In this document: positions 19,383-28,450 of the stretch, piece after piece
How the letters are laid out: the number at the start of each line of letters is the position of its first letter
Numbering within the stretch: position 1 is the stretch's first letter
Source: JAMXLO01 sp037201625
GTDB lineage: Bacteria; Pseudomonadota; Alphaproteobacteria; Acetobacterales; Acetobacteraceae
Direction of reading: 5' to 3'
Assembly (NCBI GenBank): GCA_037201625.1
Contig: JBBCGR010000001.1
Span: 1-64,000 of the forward strand
DNA: 64,000 nucleotides
Made by a program: the position numbers and the translations under genes
Notes under the pieces: model-generated
Seen by the model: the letters and a program-made list of their open reading frames with translations, nothing else
What the model was told of the DNA's origin: nothing
The model's database searches: none

Positions 19383-20684
19383 ATGGTACAGATCTTCAAC
19401 GAAACGACGCTGCCGTTCACCGTCATCGCGAGCCGTGTCGCGCCGCCCGCCTGGTCGGCCCACGTTCATCGCCAAGGCCACCTGCAGCCTCACGCCGCAG
19501 GCGCCCTGCACGCTCGCCACCAGGCAGCGCGCCTTCTCACGCGATGTGCCGCACATGGATGCGATCGGCCGCAGCCTCGCCTGGTCCAACGACCTCGTGC
19601 CATTCAAGCCCAACACCGACTTCCTGATCCTCGGCAGCTTCCATCAGCCCGGCGGCGTGGCCGCACCGGAAGGGCCGCGCCTCCTTCGCCTTCGGACCGT
19701 TGCACAAGGAGCTGGCATTCTAACGGTCCGCGTCACGCCTGGCAGGAGCCTGACGGGACCTGGGAATTGAGCCGTCCGGAGCCTGTCGCCAGCGTGCCGC
19801 TGCGCTGGGAGTACAAGCTTCGGTGGCCTGCGCGACCCGCGCAATCCGTTCGGCAAGGGCATCGACGGCGAGACCGATCCGCACGGGCGGACGGTCATTC
19901 CGCTGCCGCTGATCGAGGACCCGCATCATCCGATCCTGACGCTGAGCGAACCGGCCGCCGCCCGCGAACTTCGCCCCGGTGCCGGGCTTCTTCCAGGCAC
20001 GCCGCGCCAAGCTCGGCACGCGCGACCGGAAATGGTCGCTGTTCGCGCGCCCGCTGCTGCCGGACGACTACGACCCGAGCCACCACAACGCGGCGCCCGA
20101 GGGGCAGCAGGCCGGCAATTATCCCGCGCGGCGACGAGATGCTGGTGCTGCACAACCTGCACCCCCGGATGCCGGAACTGGTGACGCAGCTTCCCGGCCT
20201 GCGCGTGGATGTCGGGCTGCTGCGGCAGACGGCGATGGGGCTGGTTCCCGAGGCCGTGGCGATGCACCTCGACACCGTCACCGTGCTGCCCGACGAAGAC
20301 GAACTCGTGCTGGTGTGGCGCGGCGTGGCGCCGGTGAGGGCGAAGGCGTTCGACGAAGAGCTGGTCTGGGTCGAATGCGAGATCGTGCCGCTGGACGCGC
20401 CGCGCCACCCTGGCCTGCACGACGGATGCTCGCCCGCTACCTGGGCGAGACGGCGAAGGACGCGGCCAGGCGCAAGGCGCACGTGTCGGAGGTGCTGGCG
20501 GACATGCGCAAGATGCTGGCGAAGGCCAAACCTGCCGCCGGAGGTCATGAAGGTGGTGGAGACCGAGGACGATCCGGACGTGCTGACCAGTGTGCTCAAC
20601 GACTATCTCGCGACGATGATGGCGACGCTGAAGGCCAAGTACCCGGAGGCCGCCGCCGCTGCCGGCATTCCGCCGCTGCAATGA
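19383..20684 (+). pseudogene. DUF2169 protein (T6SS effector adaptor family), multiply frameshifted
   Basis: DUF2169 proteins occur beside PAAR or spike genes and are thought to help load effectors. Family segments are all present in order but in changing frames: the N-terminal V-Q-I-F-N-E-T-T-L-P-F, then F-K-P-N-T-D-F-L-I-L-G, N-P-F-G-K-G-I-D, F-F-Q-A-R-R-A-K-L-G-T, the P-L-L-P-D-D-Y-D-P ... N-A-A-P-E-G-Q-Q block, and a C-terminal helical part. I count about eight shifts, near 19460, 19675, 19722, 19820, 19960, 20120, 20405 and 20530. Such density with full conservation between shifts suggests poor sequence quality more than slow decay. The restored product would be about 433 residues. Confidence 0.75.
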
Positions 20685-20744
20685 CGGGGATGATCTGCCG
20701 GCCCAGCGCGGCTATGATCCTTGCCGTTGGGTCATGGGGGATCG

Positions 20745-21580
20745 GTGAGCGGCGCGACGACATTGGCCGGCTGGTGTGTGCCGCGCTGCTGGGGCGCGTC
20801 CTTGTGCGCCCAGGCGCGGGCCGGCGCACCGCCGCCGGCAGGGCCGCTGTCGGCGCTGGAGACGCGGGCCGCCGCGGGTGACTCCGGGGCCGCCGCCGAA
20901 CTGGCCGCGCGGCTGGAACTCGGTCTCGGCGTCGCGCCCGACCCGGCGCGCGCGATGGCGCTGTTCTGCCGCGCCGCGGCGCTCGGCAGCCGGCCGGCGA
21001 CGCTGCACCTGGCGGCCTGGCTGCTGACCGATGATGGTCCCAACTACGATCCTTCGCTGGCGGCGGGCTGGCTGCGGCGGCTGCAGCGCGCCGAGCGCGG
21101 CCTGCCGCCGGAGCCGCGCGCCCAGCCGCCGCGCTGCCCCACCGACGCCGCGACGGGGCTGCCTTCGGCCGCGCTGTCGATCGGCACGCTGATCGAGAAC
21201 CTCGCGCCGCTGCAGGGCGTCGATCCGGCACTGGTGAAGGCGATCGTTGCGGTCGAGTCGAGCTTCCGCAGCACCGCGGTCTCGTCCGCCGGCGCGCCGG
21301 CCTGATGCAGCTCATGCCGGCCACCGCGCGCAGCCTGGGCGTGGCGGACCGGTTCGACATCGAGCAGAATCTGCGCGGCGGCATCGCCTTCATCGCGCAT
21401 CTGCTGGATCTCTACCGCGGCAATCTCGGCCTGGCGCTCGCGGCCTACAACGCGGGCCCGGCCGCGGTCGATGCCTGTGCCTGCGTGCCGAACAACGGCG
21501 AGACCGTCGAATACGTCAACCGCGTGCGCAGCCTGTATGATTCGGTGATGCATCGTCCCCGCATGGGAACCGCGGGCTGA
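20745..21580 (+). CDS. Lytic transglycosylase (SLT domain) with Sel1-like repeats, frameshifted
   Basis: A predicted periplasmic murein lytic transglycosylase of about 278 residues. A hydrophobic leader is followed by two Sel1-like units (A-A-R-L-E-L-G-L-G-V-A-P-D ... A-A-A-L-G-S), then the SLT domain with catalytic Glu in V-E-S-S-F-R-S, G-L-M-Q-L-M-P-A-T-A and A-Y-N-A-G. A one-base deletion at about 21296-21302 splits the domain between S-S-A-G-A and L-M-Q-L-M-P. I chose GTG 20745 because GGGGGA precedes it. As the last gene of the T6SS accessory module it may open peptidoglycan for the apparatus or for cargo; that role is inference. Confidence 0.8.
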
Positions 21581-21640
21581 GCGTTTGGTGCCGGCTTGCG
21601 CAGCGCCTAACCTTGCGCCCGAGTGACCGGAGGCGAACAC

Positions 21641-22686
21641 ATGCGGTTCGGATTGTTCGGCAGCGCGGCCGCCCGCCGCGGCAGCGGCGAGTTCGATAGC
21701 GCGGAAGGATTTCGCGACTTCATCGAGTACAACGTCGAAGCCGAGGAACTCGGGTTCCACAGCAGCTTCGTGGTGGAGCACCATTTCACCGGCTTCGGCC
21801 AGGTCTCGGCCACGCTCAACCTGCTCACCTGGCTCGGTGCGCGCACACGCCGGTTGCGTCTCGGCACCGCGGTGATCGTGCTGCCCTGGCACAATCCGGT
21901 GCTGCTGGCGGAACAGGCCGCCACGCTGGACCTGCTGTCGGGCGGGCGGCTCGATTATCGGCATCGGCAAAGGCTACCGCTACAACGAATTTGCCGGCTT
22001 CGACATGTCGATGGCCGAGGCCGATGCGCGCTTCGAGGAATCGATCGAGTTGCTGCTGAAGGCGTGGACCTCCGAGGCACGCTTCTCCCACCACGGCCGC
22101 CACTGGCGATTCAACGACATCGTGGTGGAGCCGCCGCCGGCGCAGCGGCCACACCCGCCGGTCTGGATGGGCGCCGGCAGCGAGCGTTCGATCCGCAACG
22201 TGGCAGAGCGCGGCTTCAACCTCCTGCTCGGCCAGTACGCCGCGCCGGCGGACGTGGCGCAGAGCATCGCCTGGTACAAGGCCGCGGTGGAGGCGCAGGG
22301 ACGCCGCTTCGACCCGATGCAGGTCGGCGTCACGCGGGCGTTCTTCGTCACCGACGATGCGGCCGAGCGCGACGCGGCGCTGGAGCGCCGGCTGCACAAC
22401 CGGCTGCGCCAGTTGCAGCTTGCGACGCAGCCCGACGGCACGGTGCTGGGCGGCCCCGACCGCGCGACCGGCGATCCCGAGACGGTCAACCTCAACAGCG
22501 CGATCTACGGCACGCCCGGGGAGATCGCCCGGCAAGCTGGAGACGCTGCGCCAGGCGGGCGTCGGCTACGCGCTGATGAACGGCGGCGGCTCCGGCGGCG
22601 GCGAACGCGGCCGGCAGAGCATGCGCCGCTTCGCCCTCGAGGTCATGCCGCTGTTCGCCGATCGCGAGGCGCGCGCGGCGGAGTAG
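21641..22686 (+). pseudogene. LLM-class flavin-dependent oxidoreductase, frameshifted twice
   Basis: A luciferase-like TIM-barrel oxidoreductase of about 348 residues. The first frame gives M-R-F-G-L-F-G to L-S-G-G-R-L-D with the family E-H-H-F segment. The second frame, entered near 21958, gives G-K-G-Y-R-Y-N-E-F through P-P-V-W-M-G-A-G-S. The third, entered near 22532, ends in R-Q-A-G-V-G-Y-A-L-M-N. All parts are collinear with family members, so two single-base indels are enough to explain the break. The substrate cannot be told. The gene is separated from the T6SS module by about 60 bases and is probably unrelated to it. Confidence 0.75.
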
Positions 22687-22702
22687 CGCGCAAGGGCACA
22701 AC

Positions 22703-22742
22703 CATCAGGGATGTCCCCCATCAGGGATGTCTCCCATCAGGG
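22703..22742. repeat. 16-base tandem repeat, 2.5 units
   Basis: CATCAGGGATGTCCCC, CATCAGGGATGTCTCC and a final CATCAGGG occur in tandem between the convergent LLM and cytochrome P460 genes; the last unit includes the P460 stop codon. Confidence 0.85.
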
Positions 22743-23249
22743 GGCGAACCGCGTAAAGACGAAGTCATGGCCTTTGACCAATGCCTCATGGCAGGCGAAG
22801 CAGGTCCGGTGCTGTGCCGCATCGACCGGCCTGCCGCCGATGAACCGGCCGAAGCCCCAGCCGCCGGTCGCCGCGTATCTGGCGGAATCCTTGACCATGA
22901 CCTGCACCGTGGTCGCCGCGCCGGGCACCGACGCCGGCGCGAACTCGGTCGACGGCACATGCCGCCACGCCAGCTTGACCAGGATCGTCCCGTCGGGAAA
23001 CGGCAGCGCACCGTCCTGGTAGGCCTTGATCGCCACCGCGTTGCCGAGCACGGCGCGAAGCTCGTTCAAGGGCTCGGCCTCCTGCGCCGGCGCCACCAGG
23101 TGCCAGCCGCGATAGCCCGCCGGGATCGTCACGCCGAACACCGGCGACGCGTCCCCGACGGCGCCATCGCCGTCGCCGCGCGCACTCACGCCCGGCAGCA
23201 GCGACAGCAGGGCGGCGGCCCCCAGCGCGACGGCAAGCCGTTGCCCCAT
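22737..23249 (-). CDS. Cytochrome P460 family c-type haem protein
   Basis: A 170-residue protein with an N-terminal signal peptide (hydrophobic core at about 6-20, cleavage near S-A-R) and a haem c motif C-F-A-C-H at 150-154, followed by the P460-type ending H-D-F-V-F-T-R. The fold spans P-A-G-Y-R-G-W to G-G-W-G-F-G-R-F. Characterised cytochromes P460 are periplasmic and oxidise hydroxylamine, but many relatives have no known substrate. ATG 23249 shares a base with the stop of the upstream alpha/beta hydrolase (TGATG), so it is the last gene of a three-gene operon. Confidence 0.85.
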   Translation of the reverse strand: MGQRLAVALGAAALLSLLPGVSARGDGDGAVGDASPVFGVTIPAGYRGWHLVAPAQEAEPLNELRAVLGNAVAIKAYQDGALPFPDGTILVKLAWRHVPSTEFAPASVPGAATTVQVMVKDSARYAATGGWGFGRFIGGRPVDAAQHRTCFACHEALVKGHDFVFTRFAP

Positions 23250-24269
23250 CAAAGCCCCGCCACCTCCAGCACCGCCGCAGCAAACGCCTCGGGCGCCTCC
23301 TGCGGCAGGTCGTGACCGACGCCGCCGGTGATGAGCCGGTGGGCATAGCGGCCGGAGAACCTGGCACGGTACGACGCCGGGTCCGGATGCGGCGCACCGT
23401 TGGCATCACCCTCCATGGTGATGGTCGGCACCGTAATGACCGGCGCCTCCGCAAGCCGCCTCTCCACCTCATCGTACCGCGACTCGCCCTCGGCCAGACC
23501 CAGGCGCCAGCGGTAGTTGTGCACCACGATCGCGACATGGTCCGGATTGTCGAACGCCACCGCCGTCCGATCGAACGTGGCATCGTCGAAGTCCCACTTC
23601 GGTGACGCGATCTGCCCAGATCAGCTTGGCGAAATCGTGCCGGTAGCGCTCATAACCCGCGCGGCCGCGCTCGGTGGCGAAATAATACTGATACCACCAC
23701 TGCAGCTCGGCCTTCGGCGGCAGCGGCACCTTGCCGGCAAGCGGGTTGCCGATCAGATAGCCGCTCACCGACACCATCGCCGTGCAGCGCTGCGGCCACA
23801 GCGCGGCGAGCACGTTGGCGGTGCGCGCGCCCCAGTCGAAGCCGGCGGACGATGGCGCGATCGATGCGCAATGCGTCCATGAGGTCGATCATGTCGACGG
23901 CGATCGCCGCCTGCTGGCCGTTGCGGATGGTGGCGTCCGAGAGGAACCGCGTCGCGCCGTAGCCACGCAGATACGGCGCGATCACCCGGTGGCCCGCCGC
24001 CGCCAGCTTGGGGCGACGTCGATGAAGCTGTGGATGTCATACGGCCAGCCGTGCAGCAGCAGCACCGGCGGCCCGCTGGCAGGCCCCATCTCGACATAGG
24101 CGACGTTCAGCAGGCCGGCGTCGATCTGCCGGAGCGGGCCGAACGCGGCGCCGCCCGCGGCCAGGGACTGCGCCCGTGCGGCACCGGTGATGGCGAGGCC
24201 GGCGGCCGCGGCGGCCAGCGCGGCCGAACCCAGGAGGCGGCGGCGCTGGCGGTTGATCCGTTCGTGCAT
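23249..24269 (-). pseudogene. Exported alpha/beta hydrolase (epoxide hydrolase/dehalogenase type), frameshifted three times
   Basis: About 340 residues. The N-terminus has a Tat-like leader (R-Q-R-R-R-L-L-G followed by an Ala-rich core ending A-R-A-Q-S). Then come the oxyanion motif H-G-W-P, G-Y-G-A-T-R-F, and the nucleophile elbow G-F-D-W-G-A, whose Asp marks it as an epoxide hydrolase or haloalkane dehalogenase relative and not an esterase. The C-terminus has the His region G-G-V-G-H-D-L-P-Q-E. Frame changes lie at the G4 run 24010-24013, near 23847 and near 23615. It starts immediately after the stop of the larger epoxide hydrolase gene. Confidence 0.78.
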
Positions 24270-25610
24270 TCATCCCTCCCGTGCGTGGCGCAGCGGCCGG
24301 AACGCGGCGCGAAGCTCGGCACTGAACAATTCCGGCTGCTCCCACGCCGCGAAATGGCCGCCCTTGTCGACCTCGTTCCAGTAGATCAGCTTGCGGTAGC
24401 TGCGCTCGGCCCAACTGCGCGGCGCGCGGTAGATCTCGCCGGGGAACACCGTGACCGCGGCGGGGATCGTGATATCGACCGCGTTGAAGTTGTTCGCGTT
24501 GTTCTCCCAGTAGAGCCGGGCGGAGGAGATCGCCGTGTTGGTGAGCCAGTAGAGCGTGATGTCGTCGAGCATCTCGTCCTGCGTCAGCACGCGCTCCGGC
24601 TCGCCACCGCTATAGGTCCATTGCGTGAACTTGTCGTACATCCACGCGGCCAGCCCTGCTGGCGAATCCGACAGCCCGTAGCCCACCGTCTGCGGCCGCG
24701 TCACCATCATCGCCGAATAGCCGGTGTTCTTCCGATAGAAGATGTCGAGCTGTTCGAACGCGGCCTTCTCCTGCGCGGACAATCCGGCCGGTGCCGGGCT
24801 GCCGTCCTGCAGCGCCCTGGCGACATCGGGCGGCACCGTCGCGGGCATGTTGACGTGGATGCCCAGGAGCCCCTCGGGCGCCTGGCGCGCCATCACGTCG
24901 GAGACGACCGAGCCCCAGTCACCGCCCTGCGACACGTAGCGGCGGTATCCGAGGCGCCCCATCAACTCGGCCCAGGCGCGCGCGATGCGGTCCGGTCCCC
25001 AGCCGGTCCCCTGCGGCCTGGCCGAGAAGCCGTAGCCGGGCATCGAGGCACGACGAGATGGAAGGCATCCTCCGCCCTGCCGCCATGCGCGGTGGGATCC
25101 GTGAGCGGGCCCACGACCTTCAGCAGTTCCAGCACCGAGCCCGGCCAGCCATGCGTGATGATCAGCGGCAGCGCATCGGCATGGCGCGAGCGGACATGCA
25201 TGAACTGAATGTCGAGCCCGTCGATCCCGGTGACGAACTGCGGCAGGGCGTTCAGCCTCGCCTCGACCTTGCGCCAGTCGTAGCCGGTGCCCCCAGTAGC
25301 GCACGAGACCCTGCAGCTTCGCCAGAGGCACGCCCTGCGACTGGTCCGCCACCGTCTCCTTGTCGGGCCAGCGCGTCGCGATCACGCGGCGGCGGAGGTC
25401 CACCAGGTCGGCCTCCGGGACATCGATGCGGAACGGCCGGATGGCGGCATCCCCGGCCGCAGCCGCGCGCTTCGCGGCAGGCAGGGCGACGACAGAGGCG
25501 GCGGCCGCCGCGGTCAGCAGGCCGCGCCTCGTGGGGCCTGCTGATGGTGCGGACCCTGGCGATGGCGTGGCACCTGGCGATGCTGTGGACCCTGGCGATG
25601 ATACCGACAT
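24270..25610 (-). pseudogene. Epoxide hydrolase with EHN domain, Tat-like leader, frameshifted twice
   Basis: About 446 residues. The leader contains T-R-R-G-L-L-T with a hydrophobic core ending A-A-K-R-A-A-A-A-G. The EHN domain follows (F-R-I-D-V-P-E-A-D-L ... R-W-P-D), then H-G-W-P-G and the nucleophile elbow Q-G-G-D-W-G-S, and the C-terminal D-K-G-G-H-F-A-A-W-E with the catalytic His. The middle part reads in another frame between a C5 run at 25290-25294 (one base too many) and about 25048 (one base missing). ATG 25610 is favoured over 25616 by AGGAG seven bases before it. First gene of an operon with a second hydrolase and cytochrome P460. Confidence 0.82.
25543..25596. repeat. 18-base tandem repeat, three units, in the epoxide hydrolase leader
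   Basis: Three imperfect 18-base units of the form GATGNNGTGGNACCTGGC encode Pro/Gly/Ser/Ala-rich hexapeptides in the reverse-strand gene, just before its Tat-like motif. Confidence 0.8.
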
Positions 25611-25804
25611 GAGCATTCTCCTGGCGTAGGGTTTTGGGCTCGTCTGGGGCGAGCCGGACACCCAGGCGATATGGCCAGGAGGGGGCACCGGTCTGTATTG
25701 GACGAAGGTATCGGCGATGCTTTGGTATCGCCCGGCCGGCAATCCGATGCCGCGTGATGCCGCGCACCTTTCCACGCCCGCCGCGCACCCCCAAGATAAG
25801 GGGC

Positions 25805-26205
25805 ATGAGCGCACAGGATATCATCGCCGCGATCCGGTTCGATGCCGCCGGCCTGGTCGCCGCGGTCGCCCAGCAGCACGACACCGGCGAGGTGCTGATG
25901 GTCGCCTGGATGAACCGCGAGGCGGTGGCCGAGACGCTCGCGACCCGCCGCGTCTGCTACTTCAGCCGCAGCCGCAACGCGCTGTGGCGCAAGGGCGAGA
26001 CCTCGGGCCAGGTGCAGCACCTGAAGGACCTGCGCATCGACTGCGACGGGGACACGCTGCTGCTGCTGGTGGACCAGGAGGGCGTGGCCTGCCACACCGG
26101 CCGCCGCAACTGCTTCTTCCGCGCGAGCGCGACGGCGCGCTGGTGGAGATCGCCGCCCCGGTGGTTTCACCTGAAACCTTGTACGGCGGGCACCGCCATG
26201 GCTGA
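25805..26205 (+). CDS. hisI: Phosphoribosyl-AMP cyclohydrolase HisI, frameshifted
   Basis: HisI catalyses the third step of histidine biosynthesis, opening the adenine ring of phosphoribosyl-AMP. Motifs are complete: V-A-W-M-N-R-E-A, C-Y-F-S-R-S-R, W-R-K-G-E-T-S-G, and the three zinc-binding cysteines in D-C-D-G-D, A-C-H-T-G and N-C-F-F-R. After F-F-R the natural end (E-R-D-G-A-L-V-E-I-A ... L-Y-G-G) is in another frame, restored by adding one base near 26128-26136, giving about 133 residues. Its stop overlaps the start of the COG0523 gene. Because the gene is normally needed for histidine synthesis, a sequence error is likely. Confidence 0.9.
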
Positions 26206-27209
26206 TCCCGTCCCGGTCACCGTGCTCACCGGATTTCTCGGCGCCGGCAAGACCACACTGCTCAACCATCTGCTGCGGCAGCCGGAACTCGCCAACACCG
26301 CCGTGCTGATCAACGAGTTCGGCGAAATCGGCCTCGACCACCTGCTGGTCGCGACGCTGGACGAGAACACCGTGCTGCTGAATGCCGGCTGCCTGTGCTG
26401 CACCATCCGCGGCGACCTGCGTCGCGCGCTGGCCGACCTGCTGCCGCGCGTCGAGGCGGGCGAGGTACGGCGCGTCGTCATCGAGACCACGGGCCTCGCC
26501 GATCCGGCGCCGATCCTGGCGACCCTGATGGGCGATCCGGTCGCGGCGCGCTCCTTCCGCCTCGACGGCATCGTCACGCTGGTCGATGCGGTGAACGGCA
26601 TGGCGCAACTCGACGCGCAGCCCGAGGCGGTGCGCCAGGCGGCGGTCGCCGACCGCATCGTGCTGAGCAAGACCGACCTCGCCGATCCGCCGGAACTGCG
26701 CGCGCGGCTGCACGCACTCAACCCCGGGGCGCGCTGCTGACGGCTCCGCACGGCGTCGTCGAACCGGCGGCGCTGCTGCATGCCGGATTGTTCGATGCCG
26801 CCGGCAAGATCCCGACGTGCGAAGCTGGCTGGACGCCGAGGCGTATGCCGATGCGGATCATCACGATCATCATCACCACCACGACCGCAACCGCCACGAC
26901 GACCGGATCGCCGCATTCTGCCTGGTCTTCGAGCGGCCACTGCCGTGGCAGGGCGTCGCCACCTGGCTCGACCTGCTGGTTGCCACGCGGGGCGAGTCGC
27001 TGCTGCGCATCAAGGGGATCCTCAACGTAGTGGGACACGACCGGCCGGTGGCGATCCACGGCGTGCAGCACCTGCTGCATCCCCCTGCCCTGCTCGCCGC
27101 CTGGCCCGCGGGCGATCCGCGAACGTCGCGGCTGGTGTTCATCACCCGCGACCTGCCGCGCGACGTGATCGAGGAAGGCCTCAACGCATTCGTCACCGCG
27201 GCGGCCTGA
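26198..27209 (+). pseudogene. COG0523/CobW-family GTPase metallochaperone, frameshifted twice
   Basis: A G3E GTPase of about 337 residues: Walker A G-F-L-G-A-G-K-T-T, the metal-binding C-L-C-C motif (in G-C-L-C-C-T-I-R-G-D-L), E-T-T-G-L-A-D-P and the S-K-T-D base motif. A histidine-rich linker (H-H-D-H-H-H-H-H-D) precedes the CobW C-terminal domain, which begins R-I-A-A-F-C-L-V-F. Frame changes lie near 26733 and 26812. Members of this family deliver or allocate zinc or cobalt. It overlaps hisI, which encodes a zinc enzyme, and is followed after 12 bases by lpxB, whose pathway also contains a zinc enzyme (LpxC). Zinc is therefore the likeliest metal, by inference. Confidence 0.82.
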
Positions 27210-27221
27210 GCGACCGCGGGC

Positions 27222-28370
27222 GTGACACTGATCTACCTGGTCGCCGGCGAGGCGAGCGGCGACGCCCTGGGGGGACGGCTGATGGCGGCACTGCGCGCCC
27301 GCCGGCCCGACCTGCGGTTCGCCGGCATCGGCGGCGGCGCGATGGCGGCACAGGGACTGCGCAGCCTTTTCCCCATGCAGGACCTGGCACTCATGGGACT
27401 GCTCGAGGTGCTGCCGCGGCTGCGCCAGTTGCGCCGGCGCCTGCGGCAGAGCGTGGCCGACATCACCGCCCTGCGGCCCGACATGGTGGTCACGATCGAC
27501 AGCCCGGGGTTCACGCTGCGGCTGCTGCGGGCGGTGCAGCCGCTCGGCGTCCGGCGCATCCATTACGTCGCGCCGCAGGTCTGGGCGTGGCGGGAGAACC
27601 GGGTGCGGCACTATCCCGGGCTGTGGGACCAGTTGCTGTGCCTGCTGCCGTTCGAGCCGGCGTTCTTCGCGCGCCATGACCTGCCGGGGATCTTCGTCGG
27701 CCACCCGGTCCTGGAGAGCGGTGCCGACCAGGGCAATGCGGCACGGTTCCGCGCGACGCATGGCATCGATCCGGCGGCGCGCGTGCTCACGGTGATGCCT
27801 GGCAGCCGGCGCACCGAGGTGTCGCGGCTGCTGCCGGTGCTGGGGGCCGCGCTGCAGCTTCTGCCGGATCGCGACCTGGTGCCGGTGGTGCCTGTTGCGG
27901 CGACGGTCGCCGATGCGGTGCGCGCCGGGACAGGCGACTGGCCGCGGCCGCCGATCCTGGTGACCGGGCAGGACGACAAGCACGACGCCTTCGCCGCGTC
28001 CGCCGCCGCATTGACCAAGTCCGGCACGTCGACGCTGGAACTTGCCCTGGCCGGCGTGCCGATGGTGGTCACCTACCGGGTCAATCCGCTCACGGCGGCG
28101 ATCACGCGGCGGATGTTCACGGTGCCGCACGCCTCGCTGGTGAACCTGCTGGCCAATCGCGAGGTGGTGCCGGAACTGATCCAGCAGGATTGCACGCCGG
28201 CACGGCTGGCCGATGCGGTCGGTCGGCTGCTGCATGATCCGGCGCAGGCGGCGGCACAGCGGGACGCCTGCCGGGTCGTGCTGGACAGCCTGCGGGTGCC
28301 CTCCGGCACGCCGTCCCAGGCGGCGGCGGATGCGGTGCTGTCGCTGCTAGAGCAGATTCCGTTCGTGTAG
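27222..28370 (+). CDS. lpxB: Lipid-A-disaccharide synthase LpxB
   Basis: LpxB (GT19) condenses UDP-2,3-diacylglucosamine with 2,3-diacylglucosamine-1-phosphate on the inner face of the inner membrane. The 382-residue product has G-E-A-S-G-D at 9-14, the Y-V-A-P-Q-V-W-A-W-R segment, G-H-P-V, L-P-G-S-R-like M-P-G-S-R, and K-S-G-T-S-T-L-E with its typical G-V-P-M-V-V-T-Y-R continuation. It starts at GTG 27222. The usual lpxD-fabZ-lpxA neighbours are absent; it sits instead behind hisI and the COG0523 gene. The intact frame is in contrast with the neighbours. Confidence 0.95.
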   Translation: MTLIYLVAGEASGDALGGRLMAALRARRPDLRFAGIGGGAMAAQGLRSLFPMQDLALMGLLEVLPRLRQLRRRLRQSVADITALRPDMVVTIDSPGFTLRLLRAVQPLGVRRIHYVAPQVWAWRENRVRHYPGLWDQLLCLLPFEPAFFARHDLPGIFVGHPVLESGADQGNAARFRATHGIDPAARVLTVMPGSRRTEVSRLLPVLGAALQLLPDRDLVPVVPVAATVADAVRAGTGDWPRPPILVTGQDDKHDAFAASAAALTKSGTSTLELALAGVPMVVTYRVNPLTAAITRRMFTVPHASLVNLLANREVVPELIQQDCTPARLADAVGRLLHDPAQAAAQRDACRVVLDSLRVPSGTPSQAAADAVLSLLEQIPFV

Positions 28371-28401
28371 ACTCACGGAATCCGCTCTAGCCCGTTGTCT
28401 G

Positions 28402-28450
28402 AGAGCGTGACTCACCGCTCCGGTGATTCCACCTGTACGGATCACGCTCT
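28402..28450. repeat. Inverted repeat between convergent lpxB and patatin genes
   Basis: AGAGCGTGA (28402-28410) pairs with TCACGCTCT (28442-28450), with an inner small hairpin TCACCG-CTC-CGGTGA. It could act as a two-way terminator, though no T run is present. The GAGCGTGA-TTCACCGCTCCGG core recurs at 30691, 30881 and 31076, so it belongs to a repeat family. Confidence 0.6.

Noticed and set aside
19376..20684. Separate small genes within the DUF2169 region
   Set aside because: All frame pieces are collinear with one DUF2169 protein, so they are fragments of a single gene.
20682..21641. Immunity gene for the 428-residue candidate cargo
   Set aside because: The only coding content here is the lytic transglycosylase; no small membrane or periplasmic protein with its own ribosome site was found.
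25617..25804. Zur-type operator before hisI and the COG0523 gene
   Set aside because: No AT-rich dyad of the expected kind is visible in this spacer; zinc control remains only an inference from gene neighbours.
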